Below, piece by piece: positions 16,291 through 26,700 of a DNA stretch of 64,000 bases. Within the stretch, counting starts at the first letter, position 1. Every line of letters starts with the position of its first letter. A program made the translations under genes and the position numbers. The notes under the pieces were generated by a model. It had not been told where the DNA came from, searched no databases, and saw only the letters and a list, made by a program, of their open reading frames with translations. This DNA is from Microthrixaceae bacterium (GTDB lineage Bacteria > Actinomycetota > Acidimicrobiia > Acidimicrobiales > Acidimicrobilacustridaceae): NCBI GenBank assembly GCA_947449015.1, contig CANFQA010000004.1, positions 1 to 64,000 of the forward strand, in the 5' to 3' direction.

Positions 16291-17886
16291 TCAGGGTGCG
16301 TACCTGATGAGCGTGGCATGCTCGAAATACGTTGCGCCGTCTCCTTCGACGAGAACTTCACCGGGTCTCGCAGCACCGAAGACAGCGGCAATTGCCTCAC
16401 AGTCGCCATCGAAGGTTCGGTACTCACCGTTCCACACAAAATAAATAGCTTGTGTCTCCGAAGTATGCGAGAGCAGGTCAAGGGCGAATGTGCGTGGATT
16501 TGCAGCATCGTTACGCGCTCGGTAATCAACCCAGTCGACGAATTCAGGACCACCGTCGGGATAGCTGAATTGCTTCAGATCAGCACTATGGATCTCGCGA
16601 TTCGTTGAGGGCCCCAGTTGATCAGGGCAGTAGAGAACCACATCACCAGAGTGGGCCGACTCGTCGATCGATGCTGCCACCACCGCCGATTGTGAACGTG
16701 TTTCATGCGCAGAAAGAACAGACCCCGCCAACATCGGCACAAGAACAACCAGAGCAGCCACTGCCCGTCCCGGTCGCGAAATGAACCTCGTGAGACCGGC
16801 AGCAGCGATGAGTGCAATAAGGGGGAAGTACACCGCGGCGTAGCGCGGCGCGTATGCAGCATTGGCAGCAATGGACGCCACCGTTGAGAGAGCCACAACA
16901 AGAAGCACGACCAGTGCCTCGAATCGAACCTGGCGACGTGCCGGTGAAACCAGTTCGATCGAGCGCGTCGATCGAGCCCGACCAAAGAGGGCGAGAACGA
17001 TGGCGAACATCAACACAGCAGCGAAAATTGCTGCGTCTGCATAATCGCCGAACGCAAAGACGCAGAGCGTCCAAGACACCGCTGCCGTCGGTCGCATCGC
17101 TGAAGCCCACGGCGTTGCCGTATGGGCCGACTGGTACAGCATGGTCGGGATCCATGGGGTGAACGCGACAAGCCCACCAAGAAGCGCAACAACAACGCGA
17201 ATCGCTGCCGTTCGGTCCACAGCTTCGAGCGGATGCCAAATACGCCAAAGCATGAGCAGACCTACTGCGGCGCAAATCCACAGAGCCCAGTACTGGGTGT
17301 AAAGCAATGCAGCAGTAGTCGCAGCGAGTCCAAGGCTGCGAGCGATGCCCATGCGGTGCAAGCGGAGCATGTCATCAAGCAGGATCATGCCGATGAGCAC
17401 CAGCAGCATCACCAGTGAATACATCCGAGCCTCATCGGAATACCGCACCGCGAATGGCGACAGTGCAACGATCGCGGTGGTCAACCAGGCCAATACAGGG
17501 CCACCACGACGCCGGCCCAGAACGAATGCCAATGGCAGCGCAAGCACACCGAACAATCCCGGAAGGGCTCGAACAGCGCTGGTGCCCTCACCAAAAATCT
17601 GCATCCAACCATGGAGCAGTACATAGAACAGCGGCGGATGTCCATCGTGGCGCAAGGCTTCATGAATCAAACCGACCGGAAGCCGCGCAATGTTGACTGT
17701 GAGCGCCTCATCGAGCCACATCGGCGAGCGTGAAGCGAACCGCAGGACCACACCGAAAACCGCCGCAGAGATTCCGATGATCGTGATCTCACGAGGTGCC
17801 TTCGAGGGCGCCTCAACCGCTGTGGACTCCGTTGAAACAGCCATAACCGGCACACTACTCACGGTTCCCATGCCGATCGTGTCCAT
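16291..17886 (-). CDS. GT39-like glycosyltransferase (GT-C membrane protein)
   Basis: 531 aa polytopic membrane protein. After a first transmembrane helix (about 35-50) comes [17 protein letters not shown] and [16 protein letters not shown], which carry the acidic and His residues of the first loop of dolichyl-phosphate-mannose transferases. [13 protein letters not shown] and about eight more membrane helices follow, then a soluble C-terminal part. It probably uses a polyprenyl-phosphate sugar for envelope glycans or glycoproteins. Start ATG 17886 preceded by GAGGTG. Divergent from the UGM-like flavoprotein, upstream of the PIG-V gene. Confidence 0.85.
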   Translation of the reverse strand: MDTIGMGTVSSVPVMAVSTESTAVEAPSKAPREITIIGISAAVFGVVLRFASRSPMWLDEALTVNIARLPVGLIHEALRHDGHPPLFYVLLHGWMQIFGEGTSAVRALPGLFGVLALPLAFVLGRRRGGPVLAWLTTAIVALSPFAVRYSDEARMYSLVMLLVLIGMILLDDMLRLHRMGIARSLGLAATTAALLYTQYWALWICAAVGLLMLWRIWHPLEAVDRTAAIRVVVALLGGLVAFTPWIPTMLYQSAHTATPWASAMRPTAAVSWTLCVFAFGDYADAAIFAAVLMFAIVLALFGRARSTRSIELVSPARRQVRFEALVVLLVVALSTVASIAANAAYAPRYAAVYFPLIALIAAAGLTRFISRPGRAVAALVVLVPMLAGSVLSAHETRSQSAVVAASIDESAHSGDVVLYCPDQLGPSTNREIHSADLKQFSYPDGGPEFVDWVDYRARNDAANPRTFALDLLSHTSETQAIYFVWNGEYRTFDGDCEAIAAVFGAARPGEVLVEGDGATYFEHATLIRYAP

Positions 17887-17946
17887 CGCCGAGCACCTCA
17901 GGAGACCTCACTAGACTTGTTTCGTTCTTCAGAAAGAAGTGGACCC

Positions 17947-19569
17947 ATGTCATCAACAGTCGAGCCATCGAGCGATTCAACAGAGCATGAAGGCACTGAC
18001 CCGCACCCAGCAGATGGAGGCGTTGTCATCATCGGCGCTGGACCTGCCGGACTGACAGCCGCCTACGAACTCGCCAAACTCGGGCGAAGCTCAACCGTTT
18101 TTGAAGCCACCGACATGGTGGGTGGCATCTCACGCACGGTTGAACGAGATGGTTGGCGCTTCGACCTCGGCGGCCATCGTTTCTTCACGAAGGTCCAACC
18201 CGTCACCGACCTTTGGCATGAGATCCTCCCCGAGGAGGATTTCTTGCTGCGACCGCGTATGAGCCGCATTTATTACGACGGCAAGTACTTCGACTACCCG
18301 CTCAAAGCATCGAACGCGCTGGGAAACCTTGGAATCGTTGAAGCTGTGCGGTGTGTCCTCTCCTATTTTTACGCACAGGCGGACGGTTCGGTTCGGCGAC
18401 TCCTCGGACGACCGAAGACCGACGACAGCCTCGAGGACTGGATCACTGCCCGTTTCGGCAGACGCCTCTACATGCACTTCTTCAAGACCTACAACGAGAA
18501 GGTCTGGGGCGTGCCGGCTAGCGAAATCCAGGCCGACTGGGCTGCACAGCGGATCAAGAACATGTCGCTGTGGAACGCAGGAATCAACGCTGTTCTTGAT
18601 TCACTCCCCAAGGGCCTCTCCTTCCTCAAGAAGGCCAAAGCCACCGACGTCACCTCACTTATTGAGGAATTCGAGTATCCGAAGTACGGCCCGGGAATGA
18701 TGTGGGAGGTCTGCACCGACAAGGTCCGCGCCAGCGGGTCCACCGTCGACCTTGAAACAAAGGTGACTCGGATCCATCACAGCGATGGCGCCGCAACCTC
18801 AGTGGTAGCCGAGCACAACGGAACCGAAGTCACCATTGCGTGCACCGACGTCATCTCATCGATGCCAATGTCACGACTGCTGCAAGCCATGGATCCTCCT
18901 CCTCCGGCCGACGTGCTGCACGCAGCCGCCGATCTGCGCTACCGCGACTTCCTCACGGTCGCACTCGTGGTGCCCGAACGCGATGGCTTCCCCGACAACT
19001 GGATTTACATTCACTCGCCAGAGGTCAAGGTTGGGCGTATCCAGAACTTCGGCTCATGGTCGCCGTTCATGGTCAAGCCCGGCCTCACCTGCCTTGGCCT
19101 TGAATACTTTGTCTTTGAGGGCGACGAACTTTGGAACTCTGCCGACGAGGACCTCGTGGAACTCGCCAAGCGCGAGCTCGTCAAGATCGGGCTCTCCAAG
19201 GTGAGCGAGATCGAAGCCGGCTATGTCGTGCGTGTGCCAAAGGCCTACCCGTTCTACGACGAGCGCTACAAGGCCAACGTGCAACGCATGCGTGAGTGGC
19301 TCGAAGACTGCACTCCCAACGTCCATCCAGTGGGGCGCAACGGTATGCACCGGTACAACAACCAGGACCACTCGATGTACACCGCAATGCTCACCGTCGA
19401 GAACATCGCCAAGGGCACCAGCTATGACGTCTGGGAGGTCAACGTCGAGGAGGAGTACCACGAGGAGACCGCTCCCGCCCGTTCCACCTCTGGAACCGGC
19501 CGCGACGCTCCGGTCATTCCTCGAGAGAGCTACGGAGCTGACCACCCGATCAACAGACAGCAGGGCTGA
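17947..19569 (+). CDS. UDP-galactopyranose mutase-like FAD oxidoreductase
   Basis: 540 aa flavoprotein. Rossmann motif [19 protein letters not shown] near residues 25-45, then the FAD-binding [12 protein letters not shown] and [11 protein letters not shown]. This is the organisation of UDP-galactopyranose mutase-like and related amine-oxidase family proteins found among actinobacterial envelope genes. Near the C-terminus [16 protein letters not shown] is the second FAD-contact region. ATG at 17947 chosen for the AGAAAGAAG upstream; another ATG at 17917 is weaker. A GT4 transferase follows after nine bases. True mutases are shorter (about 390 aa), so substrate and reaction are uncertain. Confidence 0.88.
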   Translation: MSSTVEPSSDSTEHEGTDPHPADGGVVIIGAGPAGLTAAYELAKLGRSSTVFEATDMVGGISRTVERDGWRFDLGGHRFFTKVQPVTDLWHEILPEEDFLLRPRMSRIYYDGKYFDYPLKASNALGNLGIVEAVRCVLSYFYAQADGSVRRLLGRPKTDDSLEDWITARFGRRLYMHFFKTYNEKVWGVPASEIQADWAAQRIKNMSLWNAGINAVLDSLPKGLSFLKKAKATDVTSLIEEFEYPKYGPGMMWEVCTDKVRASGSTVDLETKVTRIHHSDGAATSVVAEHNGTEVTIACTDVISSMPMSRLLQAMDPPPPADVLHAAADLRYRDFLTVALVVPERDGFPDNWIYIHSPEVKVGRIQNFGSWSPFMVKPGLTCLGLEYFVFEGDELWNSADEDLVELAKRELVKIGLSKVSEIEAGYVVRVPKAYPFYDERYKANVQRMREWLEDCTPNVHPVGRNGMHRYNNQDHSMYTAMLTVENIAKGTSYDVWEVNVEEEYHEETAPARSTSGTGRDAPVIPRESYGADHPINRQQG

Positions 19570-19578
19570 GAAACAGGC

Positions 19579-20742
19579 GTGAGCACTTCAGCGCCGGGAG
19601 TTTCCGATATCGCAGCACTGGCCTCCGAGGCTGGGCTACGTCGCATTCATGTCTTCGCGTGGAGAGATCTTGTCGACGTGGAGGCTGGCGGCTCCGAACT
19701 CCATGCCGATCGCATCCTGCAGCTGTGGGCCGAGGCTGGACTCGAAGTGACTCTGCGTACCTCGTATGCACAAGGGCATCCGGAGCGCGCAGTGCGGGGC
19801 GGCTACCGGGTCATTCGCTCAAGTGGCCGCTTCGGTGTGTTCCCCAACACCGTCCTCAGCGAGATTTTCGGGCGCCATGGACGTCGCGATGGGCTCGTTG
19901 AAATCTGGAATGGCGTCCCATTTCTTACGCCGCTGTGGGCTCGCGGTCCGAAGATCACGTGGATTCACCATGTTCATCGCGATATGTGGAAAATGGTGCT
20001 CACTCCCACGCTCGCCAGAGCTGGACGTGCATTTGAGCACCGTGTAGCCCCGCCGTTCTACCGCTCCACGCCAATCGTGACGCTCTCGAATTCGTCGCGA
20101 GATGAAATCACTGACTACCTCGGTCTGCCAACGGAGAACATTTCGGTCGTTCACCCCGGAATCGACGACTTCTTTACACAAGGTGGCGAGCGCTCCGGTC
20201 AGCCCATGATCCTTGCCGTCGGCAGGCTGATGCCGTCGAAGCGTTTCGATCAACTCATTCGTATCGCCTCAGACATTCGCGAGACGGTGCCGGATTTGCA
20301 GCTCGTCATCGCCGGCGATGGATACGAACGACCCGAACTCGAGTCGCAGATCGCTCAACTCGATGCAACCTCATGGATCCGGCTTTCTGGGCGTGTCTCC
20401 GATGAGGAACTACGCGGTCTCTACCAGCGTGCGTGGGTCGTCGCGAGTACGTCACTGGCAGAAGGTTGGGGCATGACCCTGACCGAGGCAGCCGCCTGCG
20501 GCACCCCTTCGGTGGCCACAGATATTGCCGGCCATAGGGACTCCGTTGACGCTGGTCGATCGGGCCTGCTGGGAACCGACCTGAGAGAGGTTCGCGAACA
20601 ACTCGAAGCGGTCCTCACAGACACAGAACTTCGCACACAACTCTCACGTGGTGCCCTTGAGCACGCTGCTCGACTGCGCTGGTCTTCGACGGCATACGGA
20701 ACGTTCCTTCCCCTCGCTCAAGATGCACTTCGACGCCTCTGA
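19579..20742 (+). CDS. GT4-family glycosyltransferase
   Basis: 387 aa cytosolic retaining glycosyltransferase with GT-B fold. The N-terminal half contains DVEAGGSELHADRI, the acceptor-side motif. The C-terminal half has VHPGIDDF, AVGRLMPSKRFDQLI, the donor-binding core, and SLAEGWGMTLTEAAACGTPSVAT with the E-x7-E motif that contacts the nucleotide sugar. GTG start. It overlaps the next gene by ATGA. With the adjacent UGM-like flavoprotein and the divergent GT-C enzymes it probably builds a polymer or glycolipid of the cell envelope. Confidence 0.92.
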   Translation: MSTSAPGVSDIAALASEAGLRRIHVFAWRDLVDVEAGGSELHADRILQLWAEAGLEVTLRTSYAQGHPERAVRGGYRVIRSSGRFGVFPNTVLSEIFGRHGRRDGLVEIWNGVPFLTPLWARGPKITWIHHVHRDMWKMVLTPTLARAGRAFEHRVAPPFYRSTPIVTLSNSSRDEITDYLGLPTENISVVHPGIDDFFTQGGERSGQPMILAVGRLMPSKRFDQLIRIASDIRETVPDLQLVIAGDGYERPELESQIAQLDATSWIRLSGRVSDEELRGLYQRAWVVASTSLAEGWGMTLTEAAACGTPSVATDIAGHRDSVDAGRSGLLGTDLREVREQLEAVLTDTELRTQLSRGALEHAARLRWSSTAYGTFLPLAQDALRRL

Positions 20743-21422
20743 TGGGTGAGTACATCCTCGGCGTCGACCTCGACGGCGTATGCGGCGACCATGCGACAGC
20801 GTTTCGAAATGCGGTGGCTGCAGACCGAGGAATCGACCCGGCGGAACTCCCCGCGCAGCAAACATGGAATTTCACAGAATGGGGCCTCGACCGTGCAGCG
20901 TTCGAAGTCCTCCATCGTCGAGCCGTGATGGAACATCGCATGTTCCGTTCCATGCCAGTCATTCCTGGTTGCGCGGATGCACTTTGGCGCCTGTCCGACG
21001 CCGGTATTTCTATTCGCATCATCACCCATCGGCTCTACACAAATTGGGGACACTCCGTCGCAGTCACCGATACGGTCGATTGGCTCGATGCCAATGCAAT
21101 CCCCTACCGAGATCTGTGCTTCATGGGAGATAAGACTGACGTCGCTGCAAATGCATACGTCGATGATGCTCCCCACAATATCGATGCACTGCGCGCCGCC
21201 GGAGCCGAAGTTCTGGTGTTTGATCAGCCCTACAACAGCGAGGTCACCGGACCTCGAGCGCTGAGTTGGTTCGAGGTGGAACACTGGGTTCTCGACCAGG
21301 TCACCCGCGACGGGAATGCCGTCCAAGCGCCAATCGGTTTTGCTGACTCCGCAATCGGCCGCCTGCCAAACCACCTCCCTCAAACAGGTGGACCTTCTCC
21401 AGAATCGATGGGAGAGCACTAG
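20742..21422 (+). CDS. NT5C-type 5'(3')-deoxyribonucleotidase-like HAD phosphatase
   Basis: 226 aa HAD-superfamily phosphatase. The nucleophile motif is GVDLDGVCGDH (D9 and D11), motif II is IRIITHR with the Thr, and motif III/IV is the acidic AYVDDAPHNIDALRAAGAEVLVFDQPYN-type region with two adjacent Asp. These match the pyrimidine 5' nucleotidase family (NT5C), which dephosphorylates nucleoside monophosphates. Translationally coupled (ATGA) to the GT4 gene, so a role in removing UMP/CMP or a sugar-phosphate in the same pathway is possible; this is inference. Confidence 0.87.
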   Translation: MGEYILGVDLDGVCGDHATAFRNAVAADRGIDPAELPAQQTWNFTEWGLDRAAFEVLHRRAVMEHRMFRSMPVIPGCADALWRLSDAGISIRIITHRLYTNWGHSVAVTDTVDWLDANAIPYRDLCFMGDKTDVAANAYVDDAPHNIDALRAAGAEVLVFDQPYNSEVTGPRALSWFEVEHWVLDQVTRDGNAVQAPIGFADSAIGRLPNHLPQTGGPSPESMGEH

Positions 21423-21472
21423 CGTTCCGCCGGTACACGCCGGTCAATCCGGCTACGACGAACGGAGGAACC

Positions 21473-22192
21473 ATGAGCGACACATCACAGGGTGAGGGCT
21501 GGTGGCAAGCCAGTGACGGCAAGTGGTACCCACCCCAGCAGCAACCCGGCAGCACGCCTCCCCCGCCCAGCGCACCGCATACCCACCTCGATGTTGGTCT
21601 CGCTCTGGGATACGGATGGGCGAAGTTCACGGAGAACCTCGGTTCCATGGTCGCCATCGTCGCGATCTATTTCGGTGTCACCATCGTGTTCAACCTCATC
21701 GCCAACTTCATTCGCATCGGCAACGGAATCTCGGCCATTTTCTTCTCGTTTGCGTTGCTCATCGTTGGCCTCTTTGTCGGCATGCTTGTCGAAGCGGGCC
21801 TCATACGTGCTGCGCTCACCGTAACCCGCGGTGGTCCCCCTGATCCGGCTCAGATGTTCTCCACAGAGCGCATTGCGCCCTACGTCGTTGCGTCAATCCT
21901 CGTGGCTCTCCTGAGCTTCGTCGGCCTTCTTGCCTGTTGTATCGGCCTGTTCGTAGTCCGCATCTTCCTGCTGTTCTACGGCTTCTACGTACTGGATCCT
22001 GAGCGCAAATCGGAACCGGCGGATTCGCTGAAGCGCTCGTATGACCTTGTGCGCGGCAATGCCGGCGATGTGTTGCTATTCGCGCTTGTCATTGTGGTGG
22101 TCAACCTGCTCACCTGCGGACTCGCCATTGGCGTCACCGAACTCGCCACTGGCTACGCCTATCGACAGCTCAATGGAGACCCGGTGCTCTAA
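21473..22192 (+). CDS. Membrane protein with N-terminal 'GWWQASDGKWYPP' motif
   Basis: 239 aa, ATG with GGAGGAA upstream. The first 35 residues are soluble: GEGWWQASDGKWYPPQQQ and a Pro-rich linker, a short motif (related to the DUF2510 type) that in my experience is abundant in Acidimicrobiia proteins. It is followed by about five to six transmembrane segments with Gly/Ile/Val-rich helices and short polar loops, including DPERKSEPADSLKRSYDLVRG near residue 180. This layout resembles bacterial DUF975/YciC-like membrane proteins. Function unknown. It ends just before a strong bidirectional terminator. Confidence 0.8.
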   Translation: MSDTSQGEGWWQASDGKWYPPQQQPGSTPPPPSAPHTHLDVGLALGYGWAKFTENLGSMVAIVAIYFGVTIVFNLIANFIRIGNGISAIFFSFALLIVGLFVGMLVEAGLIRAALTVTRGGPPDPAQMFSTERIAPYVVASILVALLSFVGLLACCIGLFVVRIFLLFYGFYVLDPERKSEPADSLKRSYDLVRGNAGDVLLFALVIVVVNLLTCGLAIGVTELATGYAYRQLNGDPVL

Positions 22193-22224
22193 ATCCGGTC
22201 CGCCGAAATGTTCTTGTGGAAAGA

Positions 22225-22252
22225 AAACGGCCCCGCAGTTGCGGGGCCGTTT
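22225..22252. terminator. Bidirectional intrinsic terminator
   Basis: AAACGGCCCCGC (22225-22236) pairs perfectly with GCGGGGCCGTTT (22241-22252) around an AGTT tetraloop; A-rich and T-rich flanks give the U-tract in both directions. It separates the plus-strand membrane-protein gene from the convergent gltBD operon. Confidence 0.9.
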
Positions 22253-22297
22253 CACGTCGAAACAGCGTGAGTCAACGCTGCATTGACCACAAACTCG

Positions 22298-23761
22298 TTA
22301 GCGAAGTGGGGCAGCGTCAACGGTGACCGGCGCCGGCAAAAGGGTCTCCCCCATGAGGTAGGTGTCTACCGCGGCGGCCGCGGCACGACCTTCGGCAATC
22401 GCCCAGACGATGAGGCTCTGTCCACGCCCCATATCTCCAGCAACGAAGACGCCGTCGACATTGGTGGACCATGAAGAATCTCGAGCAACGTTGCCTCGAG
22501 GATCGAGCTCAACGCCAAACTGCTCAATCATCGATCCGCGCTCGGGACCAACAAAACCCATCGACAGGAACACCAGCTCGCACTCAAGCTCGAACTCAGA
22601 TCCTTCGACCGGCACGAAGCTCGGGCGACCGTCAACGATCTCGGAACGAACCTCAACAGCGCGAAGCCCACGCAGATTGCCATCGGAGTCACCGAGGAAT
22701 TCGACCGTATTGACCGCATACACACGCTCCCCGCCTTCCTCGTGCGCAGAGGACGTGCGGAACATCATCGGCCAGGTGGGCCAAGGATTCTCGCTAGGAC
22801 GAGCGTCTGCAGGACGGGGCATGATCTCGAACTGATGGACCGAAATTGCTCCCTGTCGATGTGACGTTCCGAGGCAATCGGCGCCAGTGTCCCCTCCACC
22901 GATGATCACAACACGCTTTCCGCCCGCATGGATCGTGCTTCGCTCGAGATCGCCCTCAACCACCCGATTGGCGAGAGGTAGAAACTCCATGGCCTGATGG
23001 ACTCCCCGGAACTCGCGCCCTGGGATTGGAAGGTCTCGCCAAGCGGTTGCACCACCTGCAAGCACGACCGCATCGAACTCCTTGCGCAATTCAGAAGCGG
23101 AGATATCGACACCGACCTCGATATTGCAACGGAACTCGGTACCTTCAGCAGTCATCTGCTCAAGACGTCGTTCGAGGTGACGCTTCTCCATCTTGAACTC
23201 AGGAATGCCGTAGCGAAGCAGCCCACCGGGGCGGTCTGCACGCTCGAAAACCACGACGCTGTGACCGGCGCGAGTGAGCTGCTGAGCTGCTGCGAGCCCT
23301 GCAGGACCGGATCCAATCACCGCAACGCTTCGACCAGTTTTCACCGCCGGAGCCTCGGGAGTTACCCATCCTTCAGACCATGCGCGATCAATGATCTCGA
23401 CTTCGACCTGCTTAATGGTCACCGGATCGGCATTGATGCCCACGACACAGGCGGCCTCACAAGGCGCCGGACACAGGCGCCCTGTGAACTCGGGGAAATT
23501 ATTTGTGGCATGGAGACGATCAATGGCCTCGCGCCAGTGATCGCGGTAAACCAGATCATTCCAATCCGGAATGAGATTCCCGAGCGGGCAACCGTTGTTG
23601 CAGAACGGAATACCGCAGTCCATGCATCGACTCGCCTGCTCACGAACCTTTGCGATCGGAAAATCGTTGTATACCTCGCGCCAGTCAAGCAGGCGCACTG
23701 GAACCTCCCGACGGCTCGGAAGTTCTCGCTGGTGCTTGAGGAAACCGCTGCTATCACCCAT
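22298..23761 (-). CDS. gltD: Glutamate synthase small subunit
   Basis: NADPH-oxidising subunit of glutamate synthase (glutamine + 2-oxoglutarate + NADPH to 2 glutamate), 487 aa. N-terminal Cys cluster CMDCGIPFCNNGCPLGNLIPDW for [4Fe-4S] binding, with LCPAPCEAAC; FAD motif VAVIGSGPAGLAAAQQL; NADPH motif VVIIGGGDTGADCLG; C-terminal VFVAGDMGRGQSLIVWA. All features are intact. ATG start with GAGAGGGGAG upstream; twelve bases separate it from gltB. Confidence 0.97.
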   Translation of the reverse strand: MGDSSGFLKHQRELPSRREVPVRLLDWREVYNDFPIAKVREQASRCMDCGIPFCNNGCPLGNLIPDWNDLVYRDHWREAIDRLHATNNFPEFTGRLCPAPCEAACVVGINADPVTIKQVEVEIIDRAWSEGWVTPEAPAVKTGRSVAVIGSGPAGLAAAQQLTRAGHSVVVFERADRPGGLLRYGIPEFKMEKRHLERRLEQMTAEGTEFRCNIEVGVDISASELRKEFDAVVLAGGATAWRDLPIPGREFRGVHQAMEFLPLANRVVEGDLERSTIHAGGKRVVIIGGGDTGADCLGTSHRQGAISVHQFEIMPRPADARPSENPWPTWPMMFRTSSAHEEGGERVYAVNTVEFLGDSDGNLRGLRAVEVRSEIVDGRPSFVPVEGSEFELECELVFLSMGFVGPERGSMIEQFGVELDPRGNVARDSSWSTNVDGVFVAGDMGRGQSLIVWAIAEGRAAAAAVDTYLMGETLLPAPVTVDAAPLR

Positions 23762-23773
23762 GTTGCTCCCCTC

Positions 23774-26700
23774 TCAGGCCCGACTCGAAGCCATGACGGC
23801 TTCCACGGGATCAGTTCCGGCTGCACGAGCCTCTTTTTCTGCGGCGAGCACACGCTTGTACTCCCTGGGCATGACCTTCACGAACGAGGCCGCTGCCGAA
23901 GGCCACTCGGCGAGGATCGATGCAGCCACCGCGGACGTCGTTTCCTCAAAATGTGTGGTGAGGGTCGCGTGCAGCCATTCAATGTCGTCAGATTCAAGAG
24001 TCTCGAGATCAATCATGTCCGGATTCGCCCGCGACGGGAATGTCCCATCCCGATCGAGCACGAAAGCAATGCCACCGGACATGCCTGCACCGAAGTTCCG
24101 ACCGGTGCCGCCAAGAATGACAACCCTTCCACCAGTCATGTACTCACATGCGTGGTCACCAACGCCCTCAACCACAGCGGTCGCGCCGCTGTTCCGAACA
24201 CAGAAGCGCTCTCCGACCACACCGCGCACATACATTTCGCCAGCAGTTGCTCCATAGAGCAGGACGTTGCCAGCAATGATGTTGTTCTCCGCCACAAAGG
24301 TTGACTCGAGCGAGGGCCGAATAATGATCCGCCCACCCGAAAGGCCCTTGCCGGCGTAGTCGTTGGCGTCACCTTCAAGACGCAAGGTGACTCCACGAGG
24401 CACGAAAGCGCCGAAACTCTGTCCGGCCGAACCGGTGAACGTTGCCAGAATGGTGCTGTCAGCAAGGCCATCAGCGCCATAACGACGTGTGACCTCGGCT
24501 CCAAGCATTGTGCCGACGGTGCGATTGACGTTGCGGATCGGCGTGTCGATCCGGACAGCTTCGGCCCGCTCAAGAGCCGGTGCTGCGAGTCGGATCAGTT
24601 CGTTGTCAAGAGCTGCGGCGAGCCCATGATCCTGGGTGGTGATGCAGCGTCGGCTCGCACCCTCAGCAAGTTCCGGAACATGCAGGATTGGCGAGAGGTC
24701 GAGGCCAGCAGCCTTCCAATGGTCCACAGCGTCGCGGGTATCGAGAACCTCGGCGTGCCCGATGGCTTCATCAAGCGTGCGGAAACCAAGTTCCGCGAGA
24801 AGCTCACGGACCTCTTCGGCGATGAATTCGAAGAAGTTCACAACGAACTCGGGCTTGCCCGAGAACCGTTCGCGCAGGACAGGGTTCTGGGTGGCGACGC
24901 CAACCGGACAGGTGTCGAGATGGCAAACGCGCATCATGACGCAACCCGAAACGACGAGAGGCGCTGTGGCGAAGCCAAACTCCTCGGCTCCGAGAAGCGC
25001 TGCGATAACCACGTCTCGCCCAGTCTTCAGCTGCCCGTCCACCTGCACAACGATGCGGTCGCGCAGGTTGTTGAGAAGCAACGTTTGCTGTGTCTCTGCG
25101 AGGCCGAGTTCCCATGGCGCACCAGCATGCTTGAGCGACGTAAGCGGCGATGCTCCGGTGCCACCGTCATGCCCGGAGATGAGCACAACATCGGCATGTG
25201 CCTTCGAGACACCTGCAGCAACCGTGCCGACCCCAACTTCAGCAACAAGTTTGACGTGGACGCGGGCTTGATTGTTTGCGTTCTTCAAATCATGAATGAG
25301 CTGGGCGAGATCCTCAATGGAATAGATGTCGTGGTGCGGAGGCGGAGAAATGAGCCCGACGCCGGGAGTCGAGTGCCTGGTCTTGGCAATCCATGGATAC
25401 ACCTTGTGACCAGGAAGCTGTCCGCCCTCACCCGGCTTGGCACCCTGGGCCATCTTGATCTGGAGATCATCGGCATTGACCAGGTAGTGACTGGTGACGC
25501 CGAAGCGTCCAGATGCCACCTGCTTGATTGATGAACGCTTCGAATCGCCGTTCGGTAGAACTTCAAAACGTTCGGCATCCTCGCCGCCTTCGCCAGTGTT
25601 GGACTTGGCGCCAAGCCGATTCATGGCGATTGCGAGGGTCTCATGAGCCTCAGCCGAGATGGAGCCATAGGACATAGCGCCGGTTGAGAAACGTTTCACG
25701 ATCTGACTGACCGACTCAACCTCATCGATCGAAATTGGCGAGCGATCCTCGGACCGGAATCGAAACAATCCGCGAAGTGTGGCGAGATTGCGGGCTTGAT
25801 CATCAACCCGCGACGTGTACTCCTTGAAGATGTCGTAGCGGCCGGTTCGCGTCGAGTGCTGAAGCTTGTAGACCGTCTCCGGGTTGAATAGGTGGTACTC
25901 ACCTTCGCGACGCCATTGGTATTCGCCGCCAACCTCAAGTGTGCGGTGCGCACGTTCGGTGGGATTCTCGGGATAGGCGAGCCGGTGACGGCGGGCCACC
26001 TCCTCAGCGATCTCATCAAGACCGATTCCGCCGAGACGACTCACCGCTCCCACGAAGTACTCGTCGACTAATTCACGCGAGAGGCCCACGGCCTCGAAAA
26101 TCTGTGCACCGGTATAGGAAGCCACGGTGGAGATGCCCATTTTGGACATCACCTTCAGGACTCCCTTGCTCGAAGCTTTGATGTAGTTCGCAATTGCCTT
26201 CGTGGGATCGTGAATCTCCGAAAGTCCTTCAGCAATGCGGTCCTCGATGGTCTCGAAGGCGAGATACGGGTTGACTGCACGTGCTCCGAATCCAATGAGC
26301 AAGCACATGTGATGAACCTCACGAGCCTCACCGGTCTCAACAACCAGTCCGACGCGTGTGCGTGTTTGCTCACGGATGAGGTGATGATGAACCGCGGCGG
26401 TGAACAACAGCGACGGGATGGGAGCCATCTCTTGATCGGTGTCTCGGTCTGAGAGCACAAGGATCGTTGCACCTTCGGCGATCGCCACCGAAGCCAGATG
26501 GCAGACATGGTCCAGCGCCTTGCGGATCCCTGCGCCGCCCTGGGAGACGGGATACACGCATGGGATCACGACAGTTCGGTGATCTGAAAGACCTGCGTAG
26601 GTATCGATCTGGATGAGTTTCTGGAGCTCATCGTTGTCGAGGATGGGCTGGGGAATCGCGATCTGGCGACAGGAACGAGGTTCGGCCTCAAGAAGATTTC

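Noticed and set aside
22997-24304. Long plus-strand open frame (435 aa) antisense to gltD and gltB.
   Set aside because: It is a shadow of the strongly conserved glutamate synthase genes on the other strand and has no recognisable domain.
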